This document shows positions 16,877 through 25,420 of a stretch of DNA of 64,000 nt, one piece after another. The notes beneath the pieces were generated by a model. The model was not told the DNA's origin. It saw only the letters and a list, made by a program, of their open reading frames with translations, and did not search any database. Source of the DNA: CAVVGB01 sp963747715 (GTDB lineage Bacteria > Actinomycetota > Thermoleophilia > Gaiellales > Gaiellaceae); contig CAVVGB010000009.1 of the NCBI GenBank assembly GCA_963747715.1, positions 372,001 to 436,000 on the forward strand, written 5' to 3'. Each line of letters begins with the position of its first letter. Within the stretch, counting starts at the first letter, position 1. A program made the translations under genes and the position numbers.

Positions 16877-18649
16877 ATGGCCGAAACCGTCCCGCAACGC
16901 CGCACGTTCGTCCGCCTGATCGGCTTCCTCCGGCCGTACAAGTGGTCGCTGGCGGCTTCCGTCCTGCTGGCGATCGGATCGCAGGCGGCCGGGCTCAGCA
17001 TCCCCTGGCTGACGGGGTACGCGATCGACCATGCCCTGCCCGACAAGGACAGCGGGCTGCTCACGTGGATCGTCGTCCTCGTCGCCGTCATGGGACTGCT
17101 CAAGGCGCTGTGTCTCGTCGGGCGGCGCTTCATCGCCGGCCGCCAGGCGCTGGCGGTCGAGTTCGACATCCGCAACGCCCTCTACTCGAGCTTGCTGCGG
17201 TTGTCATGGCGCTTCTACGACCGTCATCAGACCGGCCAGCTCATGTCGCGCGCGACGGTCGACCTCCAGGGCGTGCGCTTCTTCCTCGGCTACGGCCTCA
17301 TCTTTTTCTTCCAGCACGTGACGACCGTCTTCGCCGTGACGGTGCTCCTCCTCCTCATCGACTGGCAGCTCGCCCTCATCGCGCTCGCGATCACGCCTGT
17401 GCTCGCGGCGATCGCCTTTCTCTACTCGCGCGCGTCACACCCGATTCTGAAAGACGTGCAGCAGCGCCTCGGCGACATGACCACGGTGGCGGAGGAGAAC
17501 ATCGTCGGCGTCAACGTCGTGAAGGCGTTCGCGCAGGAGACGAGCGAGGAGCGCAAGTTCGGAAGGCGGAATGAGGCCGTCTTCGCGCAGACGGTCCGCG
17601 CGACGCGCCAGCGCGCGTTCTACATGCCGCTTCTCTCGTTCCTGCCGCTGCTCGCGCAGGCGGCGGTGCTGCTCGCCGGCGGCAACCGCGTTGTCAACGG
17701 CGAGCTCACCCTCGGCGCGTTCGTCGCCTTCAACGTCTACCTGCTCACCCTCGTCTGGCCGCTGCGCATGCTCGGGTACTGGATCAGCGAGTTTCAGCGC
17801 GCAATCGCGTCCGGCGAGCGGATCTTCGAGATCATCGACGAGCCAGAGGAGGTCGTCGAGCACCCGGATGCCGAGCCGCTGCCACCTGGGGAAGGACGCC
17901 TTCGCTTCGAGCACGTGTCGTTCGGCTACGACGACGACCGCCCCGTGCTCGAGGACATCGACCTCGACGTCGAGCCCGGCAAGACGATCGCGCTGATCGG
18001 CCACACGGGCTCCGGCAAGAGCACCCTCACCGCGCTCGTCCCGCGCTTCTACGACGCCACCTCGGGTCGCGTCCTCCTCGACGGCACCGACGTGCGCGAT
18101 CTCAAGCTGACCGACTTGCGGGGCGCGGTCGGGCTCGTGTCGCAGGATCCCTTCCTCTTCTCCGCAACGGTGCGCGAGAACATCGCGTTCGGCAACCCCG
18201 CCGCCATGGACGCCGACGTGGAGCGCGCGGCGCGCATGGCGCAGGCGCACGAGTTCATCACGGCGCTCCCAGAGGGCTACGAGACCGTCATCGGCGAGCG
18301 CGGCATCACGCTGTCCGGAGGCCAGCGCCAGCGCATCGCGATCGCCCGTGCGCTGCTCGTCGACCCGCGCGTGCTCATCCTCGACGACGCGACGGCGTCG
18401 GTCGACGCCACCACCGAGGCGCGCATCCGGCTCGGCCTGCGCGAGGCGATGCGCGGCCGGACGACGCTCATCATCGCGCACCGGCTCTCCACCATCTCGC
18501 TCGCGGACGAGATCCTGGTCCTCGACCACGGGCGCGTGGCCGCGCGCGGTACGCGCGAAGAGCTGTCGGCGACGAGCCCGGTGTTCCGCGAGATCGAGGA
18601 GCACGGCCTCATAGAGACGCGCGTGTTCACAGAGGAAGCTGTCGGATGA
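16877..18649 (+). CDS. ABC exporter half-transporter, subunit with degenerate catalytic site
   Basis: 590 residues: a six-helix type IV exporter membrane domain (about residues 15-320) fused to an ATPase domain. Walker A is GHTGSGKS and the signature is canonical LSGGQRQR, but Walker B reads RVLILDDATASVD, with Asp where the catalytic Glu should be. That is the mark of the non-hydrolysing partner in heterodimeric exporters such as TM287/288 or TmrAB. ATG with a GAGAGAGG ribosome site. The stop overlaps the second subunit's ATG. Substrate unknown; lipids or drugs are typical. Confidence 0.9.
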   Translation: MAETVPQRRTFVRLIGFLRPYKWSLAASVLLAIGSQAAGLSIPWLTGYAIDHALPDKDSGLLTWIVVLVAVMGLLKALCLVGRRFIAGRQALAVEFDIRNALYSSLLRLSWRFYDRHQTGQLMSRATVDLQGVRFFLGYGLIFFFQHVTTVFAVTVLLLLIDWQLALIALAITPVLAAIAFLYSRASHPILKDVQQRLGDMTTVAEENIVGVNVVKAFAQETSEERKFGRRNEAVFAQTVRATRQRAFYMPLLSFLPLLAQAAVLLAGGNRVVNGELTLGAFVAFNVYLLTLVWPLRMLGYWISEFQRAIASGERIFEIIDEPEEVVEHPDAEPLPPGEGRLRFEHVSFGYDDDRPVLEDIDLDVEPGKTIALIGHTGSGKSTLTALVPRFYDATSGRVLLDGTDVRDLKLTDLRGAVGLVSQDPFLFSATVRENIAFGNPAAMDADVERAARMAQAHEFITALPEGYETVIGERGITLSGGQRQRIAIARALLVDPRVLILDDATASVDATTEARIRLGLREAMRGRTTLIIAHRLSTISLADEILVLDHGRVAARGTREELSATSPVFREIEEHGLIETRVFTEEAVG

Positions 18650-20451
18650 GAATTCATCAGCCCGGCAGCCATTTGACCGACCGGCGCGGCGCCGAGGTCG
18701 ACGACTGGAGTTGGAAGCGCACGGCGCGGCGCATCGGCGTGCTCGCCCGCCTCACACGCCCGTACAAGGCGCGGACAACGATCGCGATGCTGGCTCTCCT
18801 CGCCGCGATCGCGACGTCGCTTGCGCCTCCGTACCTCGCCAAGCTCGCGATCGACGACGGCATCCGCGCGGGCGACCTGACGTTCCTGGGCTGGGTCGTC
18901 GTCGCCTTTCTCGTCGCGGGGCTTCTCAACTGGGGAGCGACGGTGTTGCAGACCTACTACACGGGCTGGGTCGGCGAGCGCGTCCTCACCGATCTTCGCC
19001 AGGGTCTCTTCTCGCACCTACAGCGGCTGTCGCTCGGCTACTACGAGCGTAACCGCGCCGGCGCGGTCATCTCGCGCCTGACGAACGATGTCGAGGCCCT
19101 CGACCGCCTCGTGACCGAAGGCGTGCAGAGCCTCCTCCAAAACACGCTCACGCTCTTCGGCTCCGCGATCATCCTCTTCCTCCTCGACTGGAGACTCGCG
19201 CTCGCGACACTCGCCGTCTTCCCGCTCATGAGCATCGCGACGGCGCTCTTCCGGCGCCGTTCCTCGCGGGCGTACCGACGCGTGCGCGAGCGCCTCGGGC
19301 TCGTGACGGCGACGCTCGCCGAGGACATCGCGGGGATGCGCGTCGTCCAGTCGTTCGCGCGCGAGCGCCGCAACGCTGAACGCTTCCGCGAGGTCAACGA
19401 CGAGTACCGCGCCGCCAACCACGAGACCGTCGTGCTGAACGGTCTCTACTTCCCGTTCGTCGACTTCCTCTCGTCGGCCGCGATGGCGGTCGTGCTCGGG
19501 TACGGCGGCTACCGCGTCATCCAGGGCGACATCGAAGTCGGCACGCTGTTCGCCTTCATCGGATATCTGGCGAACTTCTTCGATCCGGTGCAGCAGCTCT
19601 CGCAGCTTTACAACACGTTCCTCGCCGCGGTGGCCGCGCTCGACAAGATCATCGACGTCATGGACGAGGAGCCCGAGGTGCGCGACCGCGCGGACGCCGT
19701 TGGGCTTCCCCGCATCGAGGGGCACGTCCGCTTCGAGAACGTCCACTTCGGCTACGGCGACGGGCCGGAGGTCCTCCACGGGATCGAGCTCGACGTCGCG
19801 CCCGGGACGACCGTGGCCCTCGTCGGGCACACCGGCGCGGGCAAATCGACGATGGCGAAGCTTCTTGCCCGCTTCTACGAGCCGCGCTCGGGACGTATCA
19901 CGCTCGACGGGCACGACCTGCGCGAGGTGACGCAGGAGAGCCTGCGCCGACAGCTCGGGATCGTGCCGCAGGAGGGATTCCTCTTCGCGGGCACCGTCCG
20001 CGACAACATCGCCTTCGGCCGTTCGCAGGCGAGCGAGGAGGAGGTCGTCGCGGCCGCGCGGGCCGTCGGCGCGCACGATTTCATCATGGAGCTCGAGGAC
20101 GGCTACGCGACCGAGGTCCAGGAACGCGGCAGCCGCCTCTCCCTCGGCCAGCGGCAGCTGGTCGCGTTCGCGCGGGCTCTGCTGGCCGACCCGCGCATCC
20201 TTGTTCTCGACGAGGCGACCTCGAGTGTCGACATCGGCACCGAGCGCCGCATCGAGCTTGCCCTCCGCCGCCTGCTCGCCGGTCGGACGGCGTTCATCAT
20301 CGCCCACCGTCTTTCGACCATCCGCCGGGCCGACCTGATCGTCGTCCTCGAGGACGGCCGCGTGGTCGAACAGGGAACCCACGAGGAGCTCGTGGCCCGG
20401 GCGGGCCGTTACCGCTCCCTGTACGGAGATTGGGCGGAAGCCGCCGCCTGA
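18646..20451 (+). CDS. ABC exporter half-transporter, catalytically complete subunit
   Basis: 601 residues, same six-helix plus ATPase layout. Walker A is GHTGAGKS and Walker B ILVLDEATSSVD keeps the catalytic Glu. The signature is altered to LSLGQRQL. In a heterodimer the altered signature faces the partner's Glu-less Walker B, so both defects fall in one nucleotide site and the other site is fully canonical. This fit supports the two proteins working together. Starts four bases inside the first subunit. Confidence 0.92.
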   Translation: MRIHQPGSHLTDRRGAEVDDWSWKRTARRIGVLARLTRPYKARTTIAMLALLAAIATSLAPPYLAKLAIDDGIRAGDLTFLGWVVVAFLVAGLLNWGATVLQTYYTGWVGERVLTDLRQGLFSHLQRLSLGYYERNRAGAVISRLTNDVEALDRLVTEGVQSLLQNTLTLFGSAIILFLLDWRLALATLAVFPLMSIATALFRRRSSRAYRRVRERLGLVTATLAEDIAGMRVVQSFARERRNAERFREVNDEYRAANHETVVLNGLYFPFVDFLSSAAMAVVLGYGGYRVIQGDIEVGTLFAFIGYLANFFDPVQQLSQLYNTFLAAVAALDKIIDVMDEEPEVRDRADAVGLPRIEGHVRFENVHFGYGDGPEVLHGIELDVAPGTTVALVGHTGAGKSTMAKLLARFYEPRSGRITLDGHDLREVTQESLRRQLGIVPQEGFLFAGTVRDNIAFGRSQASEEEVVAAARAVGAHDFIMELEDGYATEVQERGSRLSLGQRQLVAFARALLADPRILVLDEATSSVDIGTERRIELALRRLLAGRTAFIIAHRLSTIRRADLIVVLEDGRVVEQGTHEELVARAGRYRSLYGDWAEAAA

Positions 20452-20457
20452 TTTAGG

Positions 20458-21174
20458 ATGCCGCCGATGAATCCGACGAGCGGCGTCATCGGCGAGTCCT
20501 GGGGGCTCTACAAGCAGCACTGGCGGCACCTCGCCCCCATCGCACTGATCGTCTACATCGTTCTCGGCGTCATATCCGCGCTCCTGGCGGCGCTCTTCGA
20601 CAACTGGCTCGCGGGCATCTTGGGCGCCCTGATCGGCATCGTCGGCACTTTCTGGCTTCAGGGCGCGCTCGTCAAGGCGGTCGCCGACGTGCGCGACGGA
20701 CGCGCGGACATGTCGATTCAGGACACGTTCCGGAGTGCCTGGCCACACGTCCCCGCCATCGCGGTCGCGGGCATCCTCGCGGGGATCGGAATCGCGCTCG
20801 GACTGATCCTTCTCATCGTGCCCGGGCTCGTGCTGATGACGTGGTGGGTCGTGATCATCCCGGCGATCGTGCTGGAGAACAGGAGCGCGGGCGAGTCGTT
20901 CGGCCGCAGCCGTGACCTCGTGCGCGGCTACGGGTGGAACGTGTTCGGTGTGATCGTGCTGACGATCCTGTTGCTGATCGTCTTCTCGATCGTGCTCTCG
21001 CTCATCCTCTCCCCCCTCGACGAATGGTTGGAGAACCTGCTCTCGAGCGTGATCAGTGGGACGGTCGTGGCCCCCTTCATCGCAGTGGCCTGGACGCTTC
21101 TGTACTTCCGGTTGCGCGACGCGAAGGAGCAGGTTCAGCAGCCACAGCCGCCGCCGGCGACTGCCGCGGCCTAA
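20458..21174 (+). CDS. Multi-helix membrane protein (YciC/GDPD-membrane-domain type)
   Basis: 238 residues with about six hydrophobic segments, among them LAPIALIVYIVLGVISALLA, LAGILGALIGIVGTFWLQG, and VFGVIVLTILLLIVFSIVL. The pattern GLYKQHWRHL at the start, and VPGLVLMTWWVVIIPAIVLE with ESFGRSRDLVRGYGWNVFG, is that of bacterial membrane proteins annotated as glycerophosphodiester-phosphodiesterase membrane domain or UPF0259. The role is unknown. Two ATGs nine bases apart are possible starts. Only six bases separate it from the exporter, suggesting co-transcription. Confidence 0.75.
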   Translation: MPPMNPTSGVIGESWGLYKQHWRHLAPIALIVYIVLGVISALLAALFDNWLAGILGALIGIVGTFWLQGALVKAVADVRDGRADMSIQDTFRSAWPHVPAIAVAGILAGIGIALGLILLIVPGLVLMTWWVVIIPAIVLENRSAGESFGRSRDLVRGYGWNVFGVIVLTILLLIVFSIVLSLILSPLDEWLENLLSSVISGTVVAPFIAVAWTLLYFRLRDAKEQVQQPQPPPATAAA

Positions 21175-21277
21175 GCTAGTCCCGCTGGATCCCGAGACGC
21201 AAGAGCGCATCGACGAGCCGGTCTCCGAGGAGGCCGAGCGCGAGACTCGGCTCACGCCGAGCGAAGCGGTCGCGCAG

Positions 21278-22057
21278 ATGCGCATCAACGTGCCTGCGCG
21301 GGGCAACCGCAAGCTCACCACGCTGCTCGAGCGGGTCAACACCGACGAGCAGCTCAAAGGTTGGTGGCACGTCGCGAACGTGAACGCGGTCAAGCGCCTG
21401 GCGATCAACGATCACTCGTGGGTGCATGTTCAGATCGTCGCCAACATCGCGCTCAAGCTCCTGCGGCAGCTCACGAAGCACGGCGTGGAGCCGACGATCG
21501 TCCGCGACTTCGAGATGGGCCCCGACGACGCCGAGGTCGTGGTCGTCCTGGGGGCGCTCTTCCACTGCGTCGGAATGGCGGTGCACCGCGAAGGGCACGA
21601 GGACTTCAGCCTCTTCCTGTCGGAGCCGAAGCTGCGCGAGCTCCTGGACGGCGTCTACGACGAGCCCGAGAAGACGGTGATCATCTCGGAGGTGCTCGGC
21701 GCCATCACGAGCCACCGTGACTACGGGCGGCCTCTGACGCTCGAGGCCGGGATCGTGCGCGTCGCCGATGCGCTGGACATGGCCGAGGGGCGCTCGCGCA
21801 TCCCGTTCAAGCACGGGCAGGTGTCGATCCACTCGCTCTCCGCAGCGGCGATCGAGTCGGTGACGATCAAGGACGGCGAGCGGACTCCCGTCCTCATCGA
21901 GATCGCCATGAACAACTCCTCCGGCATCTACCAGGTGGACGAGCTCCTGCGGGCGAAGCTGCGCGGCTCGGGCCTCGAGCCGTACGTCGAGGTCGTCGCG
22001 CACATCGACACGGAAGCCGAGAAGAGCCTCATCCCGCTGTACCGCTTGGAGCTGTAG
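21278..22057 (+). CDS. HD-superfamily phosphohydrolase-like protein with altered HD motif
   Basis: About 259 residues from the ATG at 21278. The family N-terminus (RINVPARGNRKLTTLLERVN) begins here, but codon use looks coding back to about 21185, where only a CTG is in frame, so the true start is uncertain. The fold is read from HSWVHVQIVANIALKLL, then VVVLGALFHCVGMAVHREGH, SHRDYGRPLTLEAGIV and VADALDMAEGR. Relatives I recall have HD (LLHDIG) where this has HC: the metal-binding Asp is Cys (codon TGC at about 21567). The later Asp (RVADALDM) is kept. Possibly inactive or with changed metal use. Confidence 0.75.
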   Translation: MRINVPARGNRKLTTLLERVNTDEQLKGWWHVANVNAVKRLAINDHSWVHVQIVANIALKLLRQLTKHGVEPTIVRDFEMGPDDAEVVVVLGALFHCVGMAVHREGHEDFSLFLSEPKLRELLDGVYDEPEKTVIISEVLGAITSHRDYGRPLTLEAGIVRVADALDMAEGRSRIPFKHGQVSIHSLSAAAIESVTIKDGERTPVLIEIAMNNSSGIYQVDELLRAKLRGSGLEPYVEVVAHIDTEAEKSLIPLYRLEL

Positions 22058-22058
22058 G

Positions 22059-22077
22059 GGGCCGGCATACCCGGCCC
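22059..22077 (+). terminator. GC-rich hairpin after the HD-family gene
   Basis: GGGCCGG, five bases, CCGGCCC directly after the stop codon at 22057. No T tract; the tRNA gene starts 42 bases further on, so termination here would insulate it. Confidence 0.5.
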
Positions 22078-22118
22078 GGGAGAGGCGCTCACAGGGGCGG
22101 GTAAAATGGAAACCCCGT

Positions 22119-22189
22119 TGCGGGGTCGTCTAATGGTAGGACGCCTGACTCTGGATCAGGTAGTCAAGGTTCGAATCCTTGCCCCGCAG
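22119..22189 (+). tRNA. tRNA-Gln, anticodon CTG
   Basis: A 71-base cloverleaf. The acceptor stem is TGCGGGG / CCCCGCA with the U1-A72 pair characteristic of tRNA-Gln; the anticodon stem CCTGA / TCAGG encloses loop CTCTGGA, giving anticodon CTG; the T arm is CAAGG TTCGAAT CCTTG. Discriminator G. The following two bases are CC but the CCA end is not fully encoded. Its 3' part is repeated at 23840. Confidence 0.93.
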
Positions 22190-22276
22190 CCTCGCTACGC
22201 CGAAGCACGCCGCGACACGGAGCAGCACGCGCGGAGTTGGCAGTCCTTGAACGCATCTGAGTGAGATTATTCGGCC

Positions 22277-22678
22277 GTGCCGTTCACGCTCAGGAACCTC
22301 AAGGAGGACCTAGAGGACGTCGGGTCCAGGTTCGACGGCGCGCCGGACCTGGAGTTCCGCTTGGCGACCCAGCCGCTCGAACTCGAGCAATCCGGCCTGA
22401 GCTACCAGCGCGTCCCGCCCGGCTATCGCTTTCCGTACGGCCACACGCACAAGAAACAGGAAGAGGTATACGTGGTCGTTCGCGGGAGCGGGCGGATGAA
22501 GCTCGACGACGAGATCGTGAAGCTCGAGGAGTGGGATGCGGTCCGCGTCCCGCCCGGTACGTGGCGAGGCTACGAGGCCGGGCCGGACGGTCTCGAGATC
22601 CTCGTCATCGGCGCGCCCAATCTCGGCGAGGCTCCGCGCGAAGACGTCGAGGGCCAGCGCGACTGGTGGGCCGACTAG
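22277..22678 (+). CDS. Cupin-domain protein
   Basis: 133 residues from a GTG start. A single cupin barrel with motif 1 GHTHKKQEEVYVVVRGSG (two His and a Glu as likely metal ligands) and motif 2 VRVPPGTWRGYEAG. Ligand unknown. It sits between tRNA-Gln and the degenerate copy of the tRNA 3' end, so it may have arrived with a mobile element. Confidence 0.75.
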   Translation: MPFTLRNLKEDLEDVGSRFDGAPDLEFRLATQPLELEQSGLSYQRVPPGYRFPYGHTHKKQEEVYVVVRGSGRMKLDDEIVKLEEWDAVRVPPGTWRGYEAGPDGLEILVIGAPNLGEAPREDVEGQRDWWAD

Positions 22679-22741
22679 CTCGATCCGCTTTCCGGTTTCT
22701 CACCGAAAGGCGTTCAAGGGGGCCGGCTTAGGCCGCCGTCC

Positions 22742-23791
22742 TTAGAAAAGAGCCGCCTGGATCAACAGCACGGTGACGAGGCCCGCGAGGACGCCGAGCA
22801 TGACGACCGCGGCCACCATCCATATCTCTCGCGGAAGCTCGACTACTCCGCGCCCGGGCAAAGGAGGACCGCGCCCGAGCAAGGGAGGCACGCGCCGCGA
22901 CCCACCAGCCAAGAGCAAGAGCAGCCCGGCGATTGCGGCCAGCATGAGCAGGAGCAGCCAGTACGGGAGACCCGATGGAGAAGGCAGGAGGGGTAGCGGA
23001 AGCGTTGGGTTTGCAATCCGCGCCCCGTCGCCCGGACGCTCGGCGCTGCGGGATTCCGAGCCTGCCGTGGCGCTCAGGACGCCGCCGCTTGCGATTGCCG
23101 TGGGGATTCCAGAGCTTGCGACCCGCACCAGCGAAAAGGATCTCTGCGCGGCCTGCGGCGAGGCTTGCGTCTGGAGCGTGGCCAGCAGTCGCCGAAGCCG
23201 CTCCGCCGCCGCGCGCTCACGCCCGGTCAGCCCTCCCCGCTCGAGCCTGCGGATCTCAAGGCGGATGAAGCGCATGACGCGGGCGCGAAGCTCCGGGGAA
23301 GCCTGTGCGAGCAACGCGCGCAGGCGAGCGATGTTGGCGCGCACGTGCCGTCCAGACTCGATTCGCTCGAGCAGCGCCTCGTAGCGCCGCGGAAGCCTGT
23401 CGAACTTGGTGCGAGGCGAGCGCGGGTTCGAGGATGCTGCAGATCCCGATGAGGCATCGCCCCGAGACGCGGACCCTGATCCGCCGTCGGCACCCGAAGA
23501 AGTGGCGGCAGTCGTTCCGGATCCGGAAAAGAGGCCTGATCCGGAGACAGCGTCGATTGATCCGGAGACGGCATCGGTTGATCCGGAGACAGCGTCAGAG
23601 CCCGAGCCGCCACCGGTCACGCCATCGGTCAAGTCAGACACGATCGTCGTCTGCGAAGTGATCGTCGAGATCGCCGACGTGACGGTGCCGATCGGGTCGA
23701 CGACCTGTGCCCCAGCAGCCGCGGCGCCGCTCGAAACTCCTCCAAGCGCAAGCGCGATGAAGACCAGACCCCGGATGACCGCAGCTCTCAT
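22742..23791 (-). CDS. Secreted, membrane-anchored low-complexity protein
   Basis: 349 residues. An N-terminal signal peptide ends near GAAAAGAQ. A Ser/Gly-rich region holds the repeat DAVSGS in tandem (DNA repeat at 23537-23599). A basic helical domain (about residues 125-210, LPRRYEALLERIESGRHVR and RAAAERLRRLLATLQ) follows. Two C-terminal membrane helices (LPYWLLLLMLAAIAGLLLLL and WMVAAVVMLGVLAGLVTVLL) anchor it. No family recognised. It lies inside the tRNA-Gln/att-like interval. Confidence 0.65.
   Translation of the reverse strand: MRAAVIRGLVFIALALGGVSSGAAAAGAQVVDPIGTVTSAISTITSQTTIVSDLTDGVTGGGSGSDAVSGSTDAVSGSIDAVSGSGLFSGSGTTAATSSGADGGSGSASRGDASSGSAASSNPRSPRTKFDRLPRRYEALLERIESGRHVRANIARLRALLAQASPELRARVMRFIRLEIRRLERGGLTGRERAAAERLRRLLATLQTQASPQAAQRSFSLVRVASSGIPTAIASGGVLSATAGSESRSAERPGDGARIANPTLPLPLLPSPSGLPYWLLLLMLAAIAGLLLLLAGGSRRVPPLLGRGPPLPGRGVVELPREIWMVAAVVMLGVLAGLVTVLLIQAALF
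23537..23599. repeat. Three 21-bp tandem repeats in a coding region
   Basis: The unit TGATCCGGAGACAGCGTCGAT occurs three times head to tail with a few substitutions. It encodes seven-residue repeats rich in Ser, Asp and Gly in the minus-strand surface protein. The length is a multiple of three, so copy number can change without breaking the frame. Confidence 0.8.
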
Positions 23792-23839
23792 CTTTCTCCC
23801 GTCTTACCGTTACCCGCTCTTCGAGCAGCAAAACTCGGC

Positions 23840-23871
23840 AGTCAAGGTTCGAATCCGGCCCGGCAACCTCG
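23840..23871 (+). repeat. Degenerate copy of the tRNA-Gln 3' end (candidate att site)
   Basis: AGTCAAGGTTCGAATCC (23840-23856) is identical to tRNA-Gln positions 22162-22178. The next 15 bases match the tRNA acceptor strand and its flank (12 of 15 with one gap). A 3'-tRNA duplication of this kind is what site-specific integrases leave. A full tRNA cannot be folded here, so it is not a second gene. Confidence 0.55.
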
Positions 23872-23983
23872 AAAAGCCCGCGTAGGAAGCGAGCTCTCGC
23901 TGATCACGTGTGTCTGGGGCGGGCAACGCGCTCGACTCGGTGAAACCCTCCTGAAACCCTAGGCCTCCCCCAGGCCGCGGCTG

Positions 23984-24055
23984 AGATGCGAGAAGGTCGG
24001 CGACGAGCGCCACCGCCGTCTCGCTCAGCGTCGGGATGGCGTGTGAATACGTGCC
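23984..24055 (-). pseudogene. Tail fragment of a tyrosine-recombinase integrase
   Basis: The minus strand encodes GTYSHAIPTLSETAVALVADL, which matches the C-terminal end of actinophage and ICE integrases (TYSHA.P...E.A..ia.L), including the catalytic Tyr. The preceding 25 residues (GGFTTSGKRGGACAWPACG) do not match an integrase, and no Arg-His-x-x-Arg box is found upstream. So only the tail remains. It points toward the att-like repeat 110 bases away, the topology seen in pSAM2-like elements where attP lies just beyond int. Confidence 0.5.
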
Positions 24056-24337
24056 GCAAGCCGGCCAGGCACAGGCGCCGCCGCGTTTCCCGCTGGTGGT
24101 AAAGCCGCCCTCGTAGTCGAGGTGGAGCAAGTTCGCCCAACGCCTTGACGTCGGTCGAGACGAGCCACCGAGTGCACGCCCTATCGGATCACGCGAATGC
24201 GCGAGCGGGGGCCGGTTGGCGGCGCCGCACGATTTTTTGCAAGTTTCTTCTCGCGCGAGCGTCTATGGGGCTGAGGAGGACTTCTCAGGCCCTGATGCTC
24301 CACTGGTAAGCCACAAAGACGCAGGCACGAAAATCCG
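24056..24337. other. Gap without a recognisable gene
   Basis: Short open frames exist on both strands, but none has coding character or a recognisable motif. The content is lower in GC around 24230-24330 than in neighbouring genes, which fits decayed mobile DNA. Confidence 0.5.
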
Positions 24338-25420
24338 CTAGGAGCAAGCTCCTGGCACGTCTCCATGCCCGAGATGGGTCTGGAGCGCCGCCTCTGCGAT
24401 TGTGATCGTCACCGTCTTGGCCCCGCCCGTCACGTGGCAGACCGTGACCTTGGCCGTCACAGGAGGCGGCGGTGGGGCTGGCGAGACCACCGGCGGCGTA
24501 ACCGGCTCGGGCCCGCCGTTCGGAGCCGGTTCCGCCTGGCCATCCCCGCTCGTCGCGGCTGCGACGCCGGAAGCTGCCGCGTTGTCCGCCTGGGATGCCA
24601 CCCCCTGGGATGCCACCCGCTGGCGCACGGGCGGTGCGAGGTGTGTCGGAGCCGGGCCCTCAGGGGCGGCCCACGCCAGTGCAGGTCTGGGCTCCGCGGC
24701 TTGGGCGCGGCGCCCTTCTCCCATTCGCTCCAGCGATGCCTCGCCGAGGCCGAAGAGCATGAGGGGCGCCGTTGTCATGAGGGCGAAGCCGACCGCCCAT
24801 TTGGCCGTCCCAACCTGGCTGGTGAAGACGGACTTCACCGCTCCCCTCGTCCAGTCGCCGAGCACAAGCGGGGCGACACCGACCGCCGAGAGCCGCGCCC
24901 TCCATTTCGGATGGACCGCCGGATCGAGGGCGGCCGCGACCGAGTTCCGCGCCCGGAAGATCAGGGTTTCGGCCGCCGCGAGGCTCACGCCGAGCTCGGA
25001 TGCAACCTCTGCGTAGGACAGCCCGCGCCACTCGCGCAGTAGCAGGGCCCGCTTCTGCTTGTCCGGAAGAGAATCGATCGCAAGCGACAGGCCGATGAGA
25101 CGGTCGTGGTCGGGATCTGATCTTCCAAAGGCCTGGTCGAGCTGGTCAACCGGCCGAGGCTGCTCCCTCGACGTCCTGGCACGACCGCGCAGCACCGTGT
25201 GGCAGGCGTTGTGCGCGATGCCGAAAAGCCATGCCCGCGCATCGCGCGGCTCGAACCCGCGCTTCAAGCTCCCCCAAGCGTTGCAGTACGTCGCTTGCAG
25301 CGCGTCCTCTGCTTCCTCGGGAGAGCCAAGCGTGCGCAGACAGTACGCGTAAATGCGCTGCGAATACGCGACGAAGAGGTCTTCCGTTACGTCGCTTGCG
25401 GCCGAGTTGCTCTCCGTCAA
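24338..25420 (-). CDS. ECF-type sigma factor with transmembrane C-terminal extension
   Basis: About 360 residues from a TTG at 25420 (start uncertain; the frame is open to 25726 but that part has no coding character). Region 2 is FVAYSQRIYAYCLRTLGSPE with WLFGIAHNACHTVL; region 4 is LLREWRGLSYAEVASELGVS. After the sigma domains come one hydrophobic segment (WAVGFALMTTAPLMLFGLG), a Pro/Ala-rich spacer, and a terminal domain with VTVCHVTGGAKTVTI and HLGHGDVPGAC, two cysteines and histidines of a type seen in exported proteins. The architecture implies a sigma factor tethered to the membrane with an outside sensor tail. No separate anti-sigma gene is adjacent. Confidence 0.8.
   Translation of the reverse strand: MTESNSAASDVTEDLFVAYSQRIYAYCLRTLGSPEEAEDALQATYCNAWGSLKRGFEPRDARAWLFGIAHNACHTVLRGRARTSREQPRPVDQLDQAFGRSDPDHDRLIGLSLAIDSLPDKQKRALLLREWRGLSYAEVASELGVSLAAAETLIFRARNSVAAALDPAVHPKWRARLSAVGVAPLVLGDWTRGAVKSVFTSQVGTAKWAVGFALMTTAPLMLFGLGEASLERMGEGRRAQAAEPRPALAWAAPEGPAPTHLAPPVRQRVASQGVASQADNAAASGVAAATSGDGQAEPAPNGGPEPVTPPVVSPAPPPPPVTAKVTVCHVTGGAKTVTITIAEAALQTHLGHGDVPGACS

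Noticed and set aside
19018..21408. Very long minus-strand frame (about 796 codons)
   Set aside because: Antisense of the second ABC subunit and the following membrane protein. It exists because GC-rich codon bias keeps the opposite frame open.
23537..23599. CRISPR array
   Set aside because: The three units are directly adjacent with no spacers and encode an in-frame peptide repeat.
23840..23871. A second tRNA gene
   Set aside because: The T-loop sequence is perfect, but the T stem does not pair fully and no acceptor, D or anticodon arm can be folded upstream.
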